Source: Siphonodentalium dalli (taxonomy: Eukaryota > Mollusca > Scaphopoda > Gadilida > Siphonodentaliidae). Taken from it: DNA of 64,000 nucleotides. Positions within the stretch are counted from its first letter, which is position 1; every line of letters starts with the position of its first letter. Location of the stretch: the NCBI GenBank assembly GCA_032622095.1, contig CP136061.1, positions 86,028,324 to 86,092,323 on the forward strand, written 5' to 3'. A program made the position numbers and the translations under genes. Below are positions 45,485 to 57,545 of this stretch, in pieces. The notes under the pieces were generated by a model. That model was not told the origin of the DNA. It did not search any database and was given only the letters and a program-made list of their open reading frames with translations.

Positions 45485-46071
45485 GGATCAATCTGAATCT
45501 GAATGGTTACGCTGCAGATCCCAATTATGGTAATTTCGCAGCGGGCGAGAGAGTCTCAGATCTTTTCCTTCAGCGCACTCTTGAAGGAATCCACAGGCTG
45601 TTGTTGTAGGATTAAGGATTCCTCCAGCTGATTCCAGTCGCATATAGTTCGAACAAATGTGGAATTAGCGAACTGAGCTGACACGTATGGTATAGCCTCG
45701 TAGCACTGACTGTTGTTCCTTTAAATTAGGTGCCGAGGAATTTGGCTGGTGACGTAGCCTGTCAGAACTTTGCTCTGCGATCTAAGACGCCTTGTTTCGG
45801 GTGTAAAGTATTGATTAGGTGGTATAGCCGGGACCAATCCACCCACCACCTTACTCATGAATCCCAGCCGATTTATTTTCCGCCGTTTCTGCAATGTTGG
45901 TAAATCTAGCTCGTAGAGGATCTTGGTCATATATCCATCTTCTTTGCTCTTATAGTCTCTTTTAATGAAACGGGCTGCTCTACGCTGGATTCTTTCCAGC
46001 TTGTCGATGTGATTTTGTTGGTAGGGGTCCCAGATGGTGTCTGCGTAGTCCATGATCTTCAAACTTCTCAA
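45485..46071 (-). pseudogene. LINE ORF2 3' fragment (jockey/CR1-like)
   Basis: The 5'-truncated copy keeps only the post-catalytic region: 'MDYADTIWDPYQQNHIDKLE', 'RIQRRAARFIKRDYKSKEDG' and 'VPAIPPNQYFTPETRR'. The TAA at 45721-45723 is a single nonsense change, because the same frame runs on with 'QCYEAIPYVSAQFANSTFVR' and 'TICDWNQLEESL' to a natural-looking stop at 45556-45558. The 3' end carries ATTCAGATTCAGATTG, a LINE-type short tail. Confidence 0.88.
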
Positions 46072-46755
46072 TTCTTCTTCTTCTGGACAGGTGCACTACA
46101 TCATGATTGTACCGGTACCACAAATTCAATTTTGAGAAAATATTCTGGTTATGGCCAGGTAGCTGAGGTACTGTTCAATACTATAGTTGATCCGTTTCGT
46201 TATCGTAGCTTAATTCTTACTGTTCCGGGAATTGAAATATTTTTTGTCACATGAAATTCAGTCTTTTTCGATATTTGCGCACATCCATGGGGAGAAATCG
46301 GCGAATCTTATATATAAGTCCACAGTTTATCCGTTTGTAGCCAATACACCATTTCCTTCTGTCAATCCGCGTTGATTCGCGACAAAATTAACTCAAAATA
46401 CCACAAGGAATAATCCGCGCTTCATTTTGAAGAACGATAACTAAAAGTTAAGATTGTAATTTGGCTGCAGAAACGAAACGAAACGAATTTTGAAACACAA
46501 TAATTGTATTCACTAATATTTTCCTGTTGGTATATGGTCTACTATAGTATATGCAATCATTTATTTGAAATAATAAGTATCACTTAGAGAATAATTCTTA
46601 CTGATAATTAGAAATCTCTTTATTTTGTATCCCTTTAATATTAAATAATGGCCCTGAAAATTGTCTGTTTGTCAGTTTAATGTTCACTAATTATAGCTAG
46701 GCTGTTAGATAAAGTATGATATTGCTTCATTTGTCCGGGGTAGTGTATTGTCATA
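46072..46755. other. No recognisable feature
   Basis: Spacer. 'GAAACGAAACGAAACGAA' at 46473 is a short microsatellite. Confidence 0.5.
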
Positions 46756-48600
46756 CTGTCATAATAAACTTCAAGTAATAAGGTAACTACTCGTCAATGA
46801 TGCTTGAATACATAAATGATTAATAAGGTAACAACTACCCGTCAATGATCGACGTCTTAATATAGAAAGGTTTTATAAGGTAACTAACTACACGGCAATG
46901 ATACTTATTATAGAAGGTTAATAACTTCTTGTCAATGATGCTTTAATATAGAAAGGGTTAATAAGGTAACTACCCGTCAATAATGCTTTAGTGTAGAAAT
47001 TGTTACTAAGGTAACTACATGTCAATGATGCTTTAATAAAGAAAGGGTTAATAAGATAAAGTTCTACACGTCAATGATGCTTAAATATAGAAAGGGCTAA
47101 TAGGGTAACTACACGTCAATGATGTTTTAATATAGAAAGGGTTAATATGGTAATTACACGCCAATGGTGCTTTAATATAGAAAGGGTTAATATGGTAACT
47201 ACCGTCCATGATGCTTTAATATATAACTGGCTACTATGATAACTACATGTCAATGATGCTTTATTGTAGAAAGGGTTAATAATGTAACTAATCACCAATG
47301 ATACTCATTATAAAAAGGGTTAATAAGGTAACTGCCTGTCAATTATTGCTTCAACGTAGAAAGGGTTAATAAGCTAATTACACGCCAATGGTGCTTTAAT
47401 ATAGAAAGGGTTAATATGGTAACTATCAGTCAATGATGCTTTAATATAGAAAGTGTTATAATATGGTAACTGCACGTCAATGATGCTTTGATACAAAAAT
47501 GGTTAATAAGGTAATTACCCGCCAATGGCGCTTTAATATAGAAATGGTTTATAATGTAACTACTCACCAATGATACTTAGTATAGAAAGGGTTGTTTAAT
47601 GTAACTACCTGTCAATTAATGCTTTAATATAGAAAAGGTTAATAAGGTAACTACACGCCAATGATACTTAGTATAGAAAGGGTTGGTAAGGTAACTACAC
47701 GACAATGATACTTTAGTATATAGAGGGTTAATTAGGCAACTACCCGTCAACGATGCTTTAATATAGAAAGGGTTAACATGGTAACTACACGTCAATGATA
47801 TTTTAATAAAGAAAGGGCTAATAAGGTAACTACATGTCAATGCTGCTTTAATACAGAAATGGTTAATAAGGTAACTTCACGTCAATGATGCTTTAATATA
47901 GAAAGGGTTAATACTGTAACTACTCACCAATGATACTTAGTATAGAACGGGTTAATAAGATAACTACCCAGCAATAATGATGCTTTAATATAGAGAGGGT
48001 TATAATAAGGTAACTACACGTCAATGATGCTTTAATACATAAATGGTTAATAAGGTAACTACCCGCCAATGGCGCTTTAATATAGAAAGGGTTAATAATG
48101 CAACTACTCACCAATGATACTTAGTATAGAAAGGGTTAATAAGGTAACTACCTGTCAATTAATGCTTTAATATAGAAAGGGTTAATAAGGTAACTACACG
48201 CCAACGGTACTTAGTATAGAAAGGGTTAATAAGGTAACTATATACGACAATGATACTTTGATATATACAGAGTTAAGGAGCAAACTACCCGTCAATGATG
48301 CTATACTATAGAAAGGGTTAACATTGTAACTACACATCAATGATATTTTAATATAGAAAGGGTTAATAAGGTAACTACGCGTCAATGATGCTTTAATAAA
48401 GAAAGGGTTAATAAGGTAACTTCACATCAATGGTGCTTTAATATAGAAAGGGTTAATAATGTAACTACTCACCAATGTTACTTAGTATAGAAAGGATTAA
48501 TAAGGTAACTACCTGTCAATTAATGATTTAATATAGAATGGTTAATAAGGTAACTACACGCCAATGGTGCTGTAATATAGAAAGGGTTAATAAGGTGACT
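46756..48600. repeat. 1.85-kb minisatellite, about 44-46-bp unit
   Basis: About 40 copies of 'GGTTAATAAGGTAACTACAC' + 'GTCAATGATGCTTTAATATA' + 'GAAAG', with variants 'CACCAATGATACTTAGTATA' that form a longer higher-order pattern of several units. Open frames on the minus strand (for example 47616-47840) follow the unit. Confidence 0.93.
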
Positions 48601-48639
48601 TCAATGCAGATTATACAGTTTAACAAAATACCACAGGTG

Positions 48640-48911
48640 TATATATCCGGGTGAACACTGTAGTAAATACCTGGGCGAAACCCTGGTGTAAATACCTGGG
48701 TGTAAATACCTGGGTGTAAATCCGTAAAAACCCGGGTAAACTGGGGTTTATACCTAACATATATCGAAAACACCTGGGTAAATCTATATAAATCCCTGAT
48801 TTACCTGGGTGTAACCTGGGTGTGACCTGGGTGGAACCAGGGTAAAACCTATATGTACCGGGGTATACCTAGGTAAACACCAAGATTTACCCAGGTACAT
48901 TTTTATATGGG
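48640..48911. repeat. ACCTGGGT repeat element, inverted fragment
   Basis: Several 'AATACCTGGGTGTAA' units. The right edge (GGTAAA...GATTTACCCAGGTACATT..TATATGGG) is the reverse complement of the left edge of the element at 34230, so it is a second copy of that family in the other orientation. Confidence 0.82.
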
Positions 48912-49378
48912 CTTATCCATGATAGCAGACCTCTCCGCGATGTCTGCAATGTGATCATAGAAGTATTTTGTTTGAGGATCGCCATGTACTTGGGAGCACT
49001 GACACATATGAATGTACATTAATGAAATCGACAACTTCCCAATAGCTTTTGGGGAAGACCGTTATGAAATGAACATCGCGAGTAAATTCCGCGCACAAGG
49101 CGACATTGAATATTCCACATTGCAGAAGGCGATAACATACCTATATGGCTTATTGGTTTACATTTGCATGAACCGATATTGACGATTTAACCACCAAAAT
49201 GACCGTAAATAAACGCTGATTATCAAACGCTTAACAGCTTGACTATCGTTTATGGAACAGAACGATAAGAAGTTACTGGAAATATACATAATCGGGAAAG
49301 AAAGCACTCGTGACTCAGTGCAACATCGTGCGTGTGGATGACAAGGATTTTTTTATGTGGTATAATCGGATAACAAAG
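48912..49378. other. No recognisable feature
   Basis: Spacer without coding pattern. Confidence 0.4.
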
Positions 49379-49527
49379 CAGTTGTTGCCCTTCTTCTCGG
49401 GAGACATCGAGATTTGTCACCCGCTCGAGAACGGAATGTCTCCCTCGGAGCTGTGCTCCTCGGGAGACATTCCGTTCTCGAGCGGGTGACAAATCTCAAT
49501 GTCTCCCTCGACATCGGGCAACAACTG
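49379..49527. repeat. Near-perfect hairpin, about 70-bp arms
   Basis: CAGTTGTTGCCC...GGGAGACAT.GAGATTTGTC...GAACGGAATGTCTCCC pairs with its reverse complement up to GGGCAACAACTG. The tip near 49453 is GAGCTGTGCTC. Overlapping frames on both strands are symmetric by-products. Confidence 0.92.
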
Positions 49528-49812
49528 TATATTGTACACGTACCTTGCTGCAACAGCATACAAGTCGCTAACAGCACCCACAATTATCACCCGAACCACT
49601 TTTGCCCACCCATTTCTTCGCGAATCACACTCCTCCGAAGATGCATTATAGAACTACGCCTGTCCTTCAACTATTTGGTTGGATCAGCAATTAAAGACAG
49701 GACTTCAGCGATCTGGATGTCTGAGTTCTTTTTCTACATTACATTTCTCACCACAGTGTAAACAATCAGTTGTGAAATTAAAGTTCACAGACACCTACGT
49801 GAACGTAACATT
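49528..49812. other. Spacer
   Basis: No feature identified. The frame running out of the hairpin has no known domain. Confidence 0.4.
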
Positions 49813-50342
49813 TTAAAGGTGGATTATCTCTTTGTAAACATGTATTATATAGTTACCGGGGTATAAAATATTATATTTGAATCGAAGACTCCTGTCCGGA
49901 AATGCTTCTATCGATTAATATTAATTTTATTTAGAATATTTTCTGGTCTAAAAAGGTGTGTTTGTTCAGCTAACGAACAATAGTTGTTACTGTTAACAGA
50001 GACCAGAAATTATATTGTGCAATTTTGTCACAAATAAACGTTAATTATACTCATTATCGCTTATATCTGTGGAACAAAACAATACAAACAACCAATCTGT
50101 GACATTTGACATTCATTGCGTAGCCGTAGGAACAGCCCAGTGCTCTGTATCGCAATACGGTCTCATCCGAATGGTCGGTTCTAAAAATAGTAACATAAAC
50201 GGGCCCGATTTTAATATTCGAAATAAAATCAATATTAACTGATAGAAGCTTTTCCGGACATAGGTCTTTAGTTCATATCTATTATTTTATACCCACGCAA
50301 CTATTTAAAAAAAAATTATTTAAAGAGATAATCCATCTTTAA
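49813..50342. mobile_element. TTAA-ended ~528-bp element, copy 3 (uninterrupted)
   Basis: Same ends and interior as copies 1 and 2, differing at a handful of positions. A small insertion in 'CGATTTTAATATTCG' (50208) breaks the frame seen in copy 2, and there is an extra A-run near 50308. AATTATAC occurs once. Confidence 0.92.
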
Positions 50343-51592
50343 TAAAAAGTGTTCTATTTAGGCCTTCTCCATATACTTTGCTCGCGTATATTACAGAACG
50401 TACATACGCGACACATGCGTTTTCAGTTCAGTTTATTTCGTCGCCTTTGCAAGATTCTTTATAACGAACGTTGAACACATATCCCGACATTTTTGCCCGA
50501 ATATTGTTCTTTATGTACATGCGAACGCGCGCAGAATTAAGACTGATTCATCATATTGCGGTCAAGGTAGTGTAACAAATGTGTAGATAATCGGTTGAAG
50601 TTCATTTGTTATGAAGTCCGATAACTTAGCTTTTCTTACCACAATTTTACAGAAGTCTATATAACCCTATGAAACTATGGAAACTTTTGTTCAATTGTGG
50701 TGTGAACTAATATGCATAAAAAGTTGATCTAACTTGATTGAATGTACTGCAACTAAATAGAACATGATCACATCCGTATGGCATGACGTGGATTTTTGGT
50801 TGGCGGCATCCGTCTTGAATATTAGTATGTAACCCTAAGGTTTGCAATTCCGTATCAGCCGGAAATAGCTGCGGTGACCCTGCTGGTGAATTACCAGCAG
50901 AGTAACAACATTTTAGCACAAATATTTCGGTTATGGCAAAATAGAGTAATTTGACCTCCGGTGCCACTGTGAGTATAGTCTATCTCGTGCGTGATGTATT
51001 TTATTATTTTCTTATTAACAAATCTGCAAAAAATTACAATTTTAAAATTTTAGGGGGGGGGGGGGGTTATATATATATTTTTTATTTTACAAAAAATAAC
51101 CGTTGAAGACAATATAGAGTCTTTTCTTGTTGACTGTATACGACATTATTATGACTCAACACAATGAATTTATCACGAAAATTGCAAACCGGGTGATATC
51201 AATTTAAAAACATTTGAAACGAAAGCCAATTTTTGCCCCCCCCCCCCCCCCCCCCCAAACGCACTTCTTTGCATTTTTTTCACAAATAATATAAATTTGG
51301 AAAAAGTTATTGGGACGATGTCGTATGATAAATTTATTTCCAAGAGAAATAATGCCTCTATGGCATAAAGTGTCATCTGTGGTTAGATATTTCAGTTTAT
51401 TGTAATTTTAGGCTTTATTCATTTAAAAAAATAGGAATAAAACAGTTTTCAACACTTTCGGGATGGACCGCAATGTAGTCCTCCACAATAGGCAACATGT
51501 GGAAATTTTGTTGGTGGACGGTTGAACTAACTCCTAAAATACAGGGTCAGCCCTTTTCAGAATTGGCGTCTGGAATATATATACAGGGCGCT
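50343..51592. other. No gene; long G and C runs
   Basis: Poly(G) 51053-51066 (14 bases) and poly(C) 51236-51256 (21 bases). The minus-strand frame 50707-50967 shows no recognisable domain. Confidence 0.5.
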
Positions 51593-51772
51593 AAAACAAT
51601 TCTCAGAAAAACGACCACATGCTCGAATCTACTTCCCTGTTTATTCGTAAATACGTCAATACTGGGTACATAACACATTTACCTTGATTTATTCACAAAC
51701 AAATGTCTTTATGACTATAAAACAATTAAACAGTGATTTATTTACAACATAATTTTGAATGGAAAACTAGAC
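51593..51772. repeat. Interspersed repeat, inverted copy of 41507-41812
   Basis: Read in reverse: 'GTCTAGTTTTCCATTCAAAA', 'GACATTTGTTTGTGAATAAA', 'TCAAGGTAAATGTGTTA' and 'AAGTAGATTCGAGCATGTGG'. About 80% like the copy at 41507, lacking its middle ~110 bp. Confidence 0.8.
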
Positions 51773-52329
51773 CACGTCCGAACGGACACAAGGCATGGAA
51801 AGATAATAGGAAATTATTGAGACGTGAACGTAAATGAATGAAAATAGAATTAAAATATCTACTGCAAAATAGACTAACGTAATTCAGCGTTTTTCTTCTT
51901 CGCACAGTGATTGAAATTTCCAACGCGACTGCGTTGATTTCCATGGCAGTGTATTTAATTTGAACGCGATCCACACGCTGACCGCGTTATAAACGCAACA
52001 TAACAACCGCGTTTCGTTGATGTTACGACCGAGTTGAAAACGGATGAGGACCGCGTTAAAAGGGATACTTATTTTGAGAATTGAGTAGTTCAATAAATTG
52101 TTATCCATATATATTCCCTGCTTTTCTCATAACCTTTTAAATATACTAGATTGAATAAATTGCAAAGGAATATAACAAAAATTTGTTGAAGAAAATCGAC
52201 GTACGTCACTATGAATCCTTATATTTTACTCATTTACAAAAATGCAATTTTGGGGCATTTATTTTCATTCCCAAATGACTTTTGGCATAATAAAAATAAA
52301 ATATTTCTAATAAGACCGAAAAATCGGCC
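51773..52329. other. Spacer rich in ACCGCGTT words
   Basis: 51900-52060 has GCGTT/AACGC words in both orientations ('GACCGCGTTATAAACGC', 'AACCGCGTTTCGTTG'). No coding exon. Confidence 0.4.
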
Positions 52330-53384
<1,055 letters not shown>

Positions 53385-54269
53385 CTAAATGATGATTAAC
53401 TCGCATTTATCGAACTGATAAGGTCGATCATCGGTGTGTATCTTCTTATGTGCAATCAATTGTTCAGAAAGAGCGAATGATTCTTCGCATATCTCACACC
53501 GATAACGGCGTTTACCCGAATGGATTCTTTTACGACGTTTTAATGCAGGTGATTGTTTGATCGCTTGCTCGCATATATCGCAATGAATCGGGCGATCATC
53601 GGAATGTGTCGAAGCGCCTGACGGGGTGAATGATTTTTCACAAATAACACATCGAGAGAGGAGATTACCGTCGTGGATTCTTTTATGACTTTTCAATTCA
53701 TTTAAGTATTTGAATGATTTCTCGCATGAATCACACTGATACGGTCGATCGCCGTTGTGGATTCTCTTGTGTGTGGTTAAATTGCCCGACGTGCTGAAGG
53801 ATTTCTCACAAATATCGCATCGATATGGGCGATCGCCGGAATGGATTCTCTTATGCCTCCTCAAGTCGCTAGATGTAGTGAACGCTTTCTTGCATACATC
53901 GCACTGAAATGGTCGATCTCCGGTGTGAATCCGCTCATGCCTCGTCAGTTCGCTAGATGTAGTGAACAGTTTCTCGCATATATCGCACTGGTACTGGCGA
54001 TCATAAGTGTGAATCCTCTTTGTGTGTGCAGTCAAAGTTCCTGACTGGGTGAATGCTTTATCACACGTATCACATTTATACGGGCGGTCGTCGAAGTGGA
54101 TTCTCTTATGTCTTGTCAGGTCGCTTGATTTACTGAATGCTTTGTCGCATATAGCGCACTGATGCGGACGATCATCAGTGTTACTAATCTTCTGTGCGAT
54201 CAAAGCGCCTGACTGGGATAATGTATTTTCACAAATATTACGTTGATCGGAGTGCTCGCCTGAATCCAT
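53385..54269 (-). CDS. C2H2 zinc-finger protein, seven good fingers plus degenerate ones (possible pseudogene)
   Basis: The 294-residue frame holds canonical C-x2-C-x12-H-x3/4-H fingers starting at about residues 38, 66, 95, 123, 151, 179 and 258, joined by G/D-DRPY linkers. The second has an H-x4-H spacing. Units at residues 12 (Cys and His lost), 207 (finger shortened, no His pair), 230 (first His to Arg) and 286 (first Cys to Phe) are broken. This is a Kruppel-type DNA-binding array expected in the nucleus. No partner domain is visible. The Met at 54269 lies in a finger linker after a nonsense-broken finger, so it is not a convincing natural start, and finger remnants continue past the stop. 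It is the same gene type as 24926-26020 but on the other strand and independently decayed. Confidence 0.75.
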   Translation of the reverse strand: MDSGEHSDQRNICENTLSQSGALIAQKISNTDDRPHQCAICDKAFSKSSDLTRHKRIHFDDRPYKCDTCDKAFTQSGTLTAHTKRIHTYDRQYQCDICEKLFTTSSELTRHERIHTGDRPFQCDVCKKAFTTSSDLRRHKRIHSGDRPYRCDICEKSFSTSGNLTTHKRIHNGDRPYQCDSCEKSFKYLNELKSHKRIHDGNLLSRCVICEKSFTPSGASTHSDDRPIHCDICEQAIKQSPALKRRKRIHSGKRRYRCEICEESFALSEQLIAHKKIHTDDRPYQFDKCELIII

Positions 54270-54335
54270 TCTCTTTTGTCAATTTACTTGCTGCAGTAAT
54301 TGTTTTTCGCATATATTGCACTGATATGGTAATAC
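54270..54335 (-). pseudogene. Broken zinc finger upstream of the open frame
   Basis: 'PYQCNICEKQLLQQVN' is followed by a TGA and 'QKRMDSG': a finger with a short deletion and a stop, directly in front of the Met at 54269. Confidence 0.75.
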
Positions 54336-54344
54336 GGTTATCAA

Positions 54345-54660
54345 GAACGACAGTAATCACAACAGAACTTCACAGGAAAGTAATATCCAACGAACAGAAA
54401 GATTAGGTATATCAGATAAGTAACCGCAAAGTTCTGGTCTTCCCGAAACGGGACTTTTATTAAACGTTTATCAATATCACACATTCTTTGTGTGGCCTGA
54501 CCATTTTCTTTTTTCTCCACCGAACAGACACAGCTACAGTAATACAGTAATTTCAAATGAAAAGAAAGATCAGTTATATCATATGAATAACCATAAAGAG
54601 TTCTGGTCTTTCCGAGGCGGGACCTTTATTGAATGTTTTATCAATATTACAGATTCTGGA
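54345..54660. repeat. Two direct copies, about 165-bp period
   Basis: 'AGTTCTGGTCTTCCCGAAAC' plus 'GGGACTTTTATTAAACGTTT' (54430) recurs as 'AGTTCTGGTCTTTCCGAGGC' plus 'GGGACCTTTATTGAATGTTT' (54599). Flanks also correspond ('TTAGGTATATCAGATAAGTA'). Confidence 0.8.
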
Positions 54661-55866
54661 TCTGGATAATGTACGGCGTATGATCCTCGCGGATGTGTAG
54701 AACGCCGGGAGAGAGAGAAAGAGAATTATGTTCTTTGCGGGACCGTTGAGTTGTCCGCTGCTGTTTTATTTTGAATTTCGCATGCGTCCATCTCGTTTAT
54801 AATGTTCCACTGAATAATTGTCCGTGGGAAGAATGAGTTTGGGTATTCAGCGGAGTGCGTCACCAGTGGCTCGTAGGACAGCGAATTAATACATTCCTGT
54901 TTTGAGACTATGTTATATGCACTGAAATCTTCAAATTTCTTGGCTCGAATTTTTCTGCCCACCTTTTTTGGTTTTATTAAGCACTGAGTGTTTACAGCCG
55001 ATACCTGCCCCTTAGCCATCTTGCCAAAGAGCTCCAGCGTCTGGTCTTTCCTTCTTTCTTCGAGTGGTCTTATCTCGCAGTCATTCATCAGTTTGGCCAT
55101 GTCCTTCGATTGGTAATCGCCGGTCATGAACCGTATAGCTCTTCTCTGTATTCGCTCCAGGGCGTCGATGTTCTGCTGCTGGTGAGGATCCAACACGACG
55201 GCTGCGTATTCGAACGACGATCTTACAAGTGTCTCACACACTACGCATTTACTCTTGTATGGTGCCTTCCTAAGGTTTCTTCTGATGAATCCGAGCGTGC
55301 TGTTAGCCTTCTTCGTGATCTTGTCTATGTGTGGCGACCATTTCATATCGTTTGAGAGCGGGACTCCAAGGTATGGAGTTTGAGTGACACTTTGTAGGAT
55401 CTGGTTTCTGAGCTGGTACATGTAGGTCAGTCGTGGTTTAATTGACATGATGTAACATTTGCTGGCATTGAATTTCATACCCCAAGTTGTAGCCCAATCT
55501 GCCAACGCCATCAAGTCCTTTTGCAGAGCAATCTGGTCGTTGATGTTTCTAATCTTCCGTTACAAGAGGCAGTCATCTGCGAACAAGCGTACTTGTGTGG
55601 TAACTCTCTCTGGCAAGTCGTTGTGATGTGGCACAGAAATAACAAGGGACCGAGCACAGTTCCTTGTGGTACACCGGACTCCACAGGCACCGTCGATGAG
55701 CATTCGCCTTCAATCGTCACTTGCATGGTTCTCTTTGTTAGGAAGGTTTTCAGCCATGAATGTATTTGGCCAGTGATACCGTAGCTTTCCAGTTTCGCCA
55801 GTAGCTTCCTATGTGGGAGGGTATCAAACGCCTTGGAAAAGTCGAGGATGGCGACGTCCGTCTGTA
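54652..55866 (-). pseudogene. LINE fragment: reverse transcriptase from motif A to the end of ORF2
   Basis: The 5'-truncated copy starts just before motif A ('VAILDFSKAFDTLPHRKLLA', about 55805-55860). It continues through 'VESGVPQGTVLGPLLFLCHI' (55640-55690), a two-base insertion near 55633, and motif C 'RLFADDCLL' in the restored frame, and meets a TAA at 55560-55562. From 55514 to 54726 a 262-codon frame is intact, with 'YLGVPLSNDMKWSPHID', 'LERIQRRAIRFMTGDYQSK' and 'IIQWNIINEMDA'. A CCAGATCCAGA tail near 54660 marks the 3' end. Related to the fragment at 45485-46071 (shared LERIQRRA.RF). Confidence 0.9.
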
Positions 55867-57398
55867 CAGATTACATTATGATTGCTGAAAGGGGTCACTC
55901 GCACAAACAAGAAAGTGCTGCAGGGTACACATGTTTTGAAATCTGTTAGAGAATAATTGAATACGTTCCAATCTGTTCCAATGGCGCAGCTTTTATAAAA
56001 ATTTAATAATTGCGTAAGGTGGAGGTCCGCTTCATTTCTCCATCATTTCAAGTTTTTGAGCCGTAATGACGGTTATCTTTGACGCAATGTCCAGTAAGAT
56101 TCCTACAATGAATTACTTTTGCATTAGTCCAAAATTGACTATACATTGAAATGTCCAACTTTCCCCATCACTGGCAACTGAGCTTTTGATTCAAGTCCGG
56201 AAAGGAAGAATATGACGCAAGACACGACCAAACCGCGATGTTCCCCGGGCAATACATGTACTAATGCGTTACTCTGACATACATTTCACCTTCCTATTCC
56301 AAAAAGAGAGACATTTATCGAGCGTTTTTGGCGAGCAAGCGAACATTTTTTATACACTGGGTGTGTTCGATGGGACTTCCGGTAACACAGCGCTCGGTAT
56401 CGTGTGCAAATAAGTTCTGTCAATGACAATGTAGCGCGAAACTATTTAGATGTCTCATTAATTTGTACGTTCAGTTTTTCGTCTAATAACTTTGTTTATC
56501 TTATTTTTTTCACCTGGATTCAACGTACTATGAACACCACAGTGATCTCTTGGACGTAAAAGATACAGAAATAGAACAGAAACATGCCTTATCTCTTTGA
56601 CGTAAAGATACAGAAATAGAACAGAAACATGCCTATATATACAAATAAAATAAAATAAACATACGTACCCGTTTTCAATCGTCGCTCTCCCTCACGAAGC
56701 GCCCTGTCGTGCTCCCTCACGATGCGCCCTCCAGTTTCTCAACTAATAACATTATTGATACAGGGATTTTTCCACCCTGTTTTAGGGAATTGGTCCTGGG
56801 TCTTTACCATTGGGGGAAAAATTGCGTCATAGATGTTTAAACTTGGTAATTCCCCCATACCTGCATTACAGGTATGGGGGAAATTTCGACCGGATATCTT
56901 TAGTATTCCTTAGATTTTCGACTACTTTTGCATGAAAGTGCAGAGGAAAGCGACCCGAAAAAATCTCGATCACTCGCTAAATGTAAGTGGGAACCACTGC
57001 TATAGAGTTTTAACCCAGATATTATGAAATATAATTGAGTATTGTGAGTACTGGTATCCATTTTGGTGGGAAACCGTGAACACGTGTGTCGTTGTTAACG
57101 CGTTTGTGCCGGGGGCTCCAGGCCGGATAACGAAACTAATATTGACTGCATTTTGACTTGTGTTATCACTATTAATTATTGATATGGAACATATTTCATT
57201 TTATTGTGAAATAATTTTACTTGGTATATTATTGTTGATTAGTGCAATACTCTGCAGTCCGTCATTCTTTGGTGTTACCGCGACACTTTCATAAGTGTAT
57301 TTCCTTGGAAGAACGTAGCTCTTTGACGACACAACAAACAATACGTTGTAGTTTTGTCGCTTTTATTTCAACGATTGGGAGTAAGAATAAATAAAAAA
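55867..57398. other. No gene; two small repeats
   Basis: A 43-46-bp unit ('GATACAGAAATAGAACAGAA') is duplicated at 56546-56633. A perfect hairpin ATTCCCCCATACCTG-catta-CAGGTATGGGGGAAT lies at 56849-56883. Two 'CTCCCTCACGA.GCGCCCT' copies occur near 56688 and 56710. No coding exon recognised. Confidence 0.6.
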
Positions 57399-57545
57399 TG
57401 GATACATTAAAGATAGCTTCGTATAACTTTCAATTAATAAAGAAGTTCGTTGTTGTGCGCGAGATATATGATAAATGTGACATTGTTCAATTTGTTCTGC
57501 TGCAGGAACATTATATGTGTATAATCTTATTTGTCAAATAACCAT
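57399..57545 (+). pseudogene. LINE ORF2 start: endonuclease N-terminal fragment
   Basis: From an ATG at 57399 the frame reads 'MDTLKIASYN', then 'DKCDIV' and 'LLQEHY', which match the opening of APE-type endonucleases (SYN and QEH, with the catalytic Glu). The frame stops at about 57543 and no further endonuclease sequence follows, so only the 5' end of a LINE is left. Possibly the same family as 59400-60072, on the opposite strand. Confidence 0.7.

Noticed and set aside
49250-49761. Overlapping frames on both strands with the shared start MSPARERNVS
   Set aside because: The identical start on both strands is produced by the perfect hairpin at 49379-49527.
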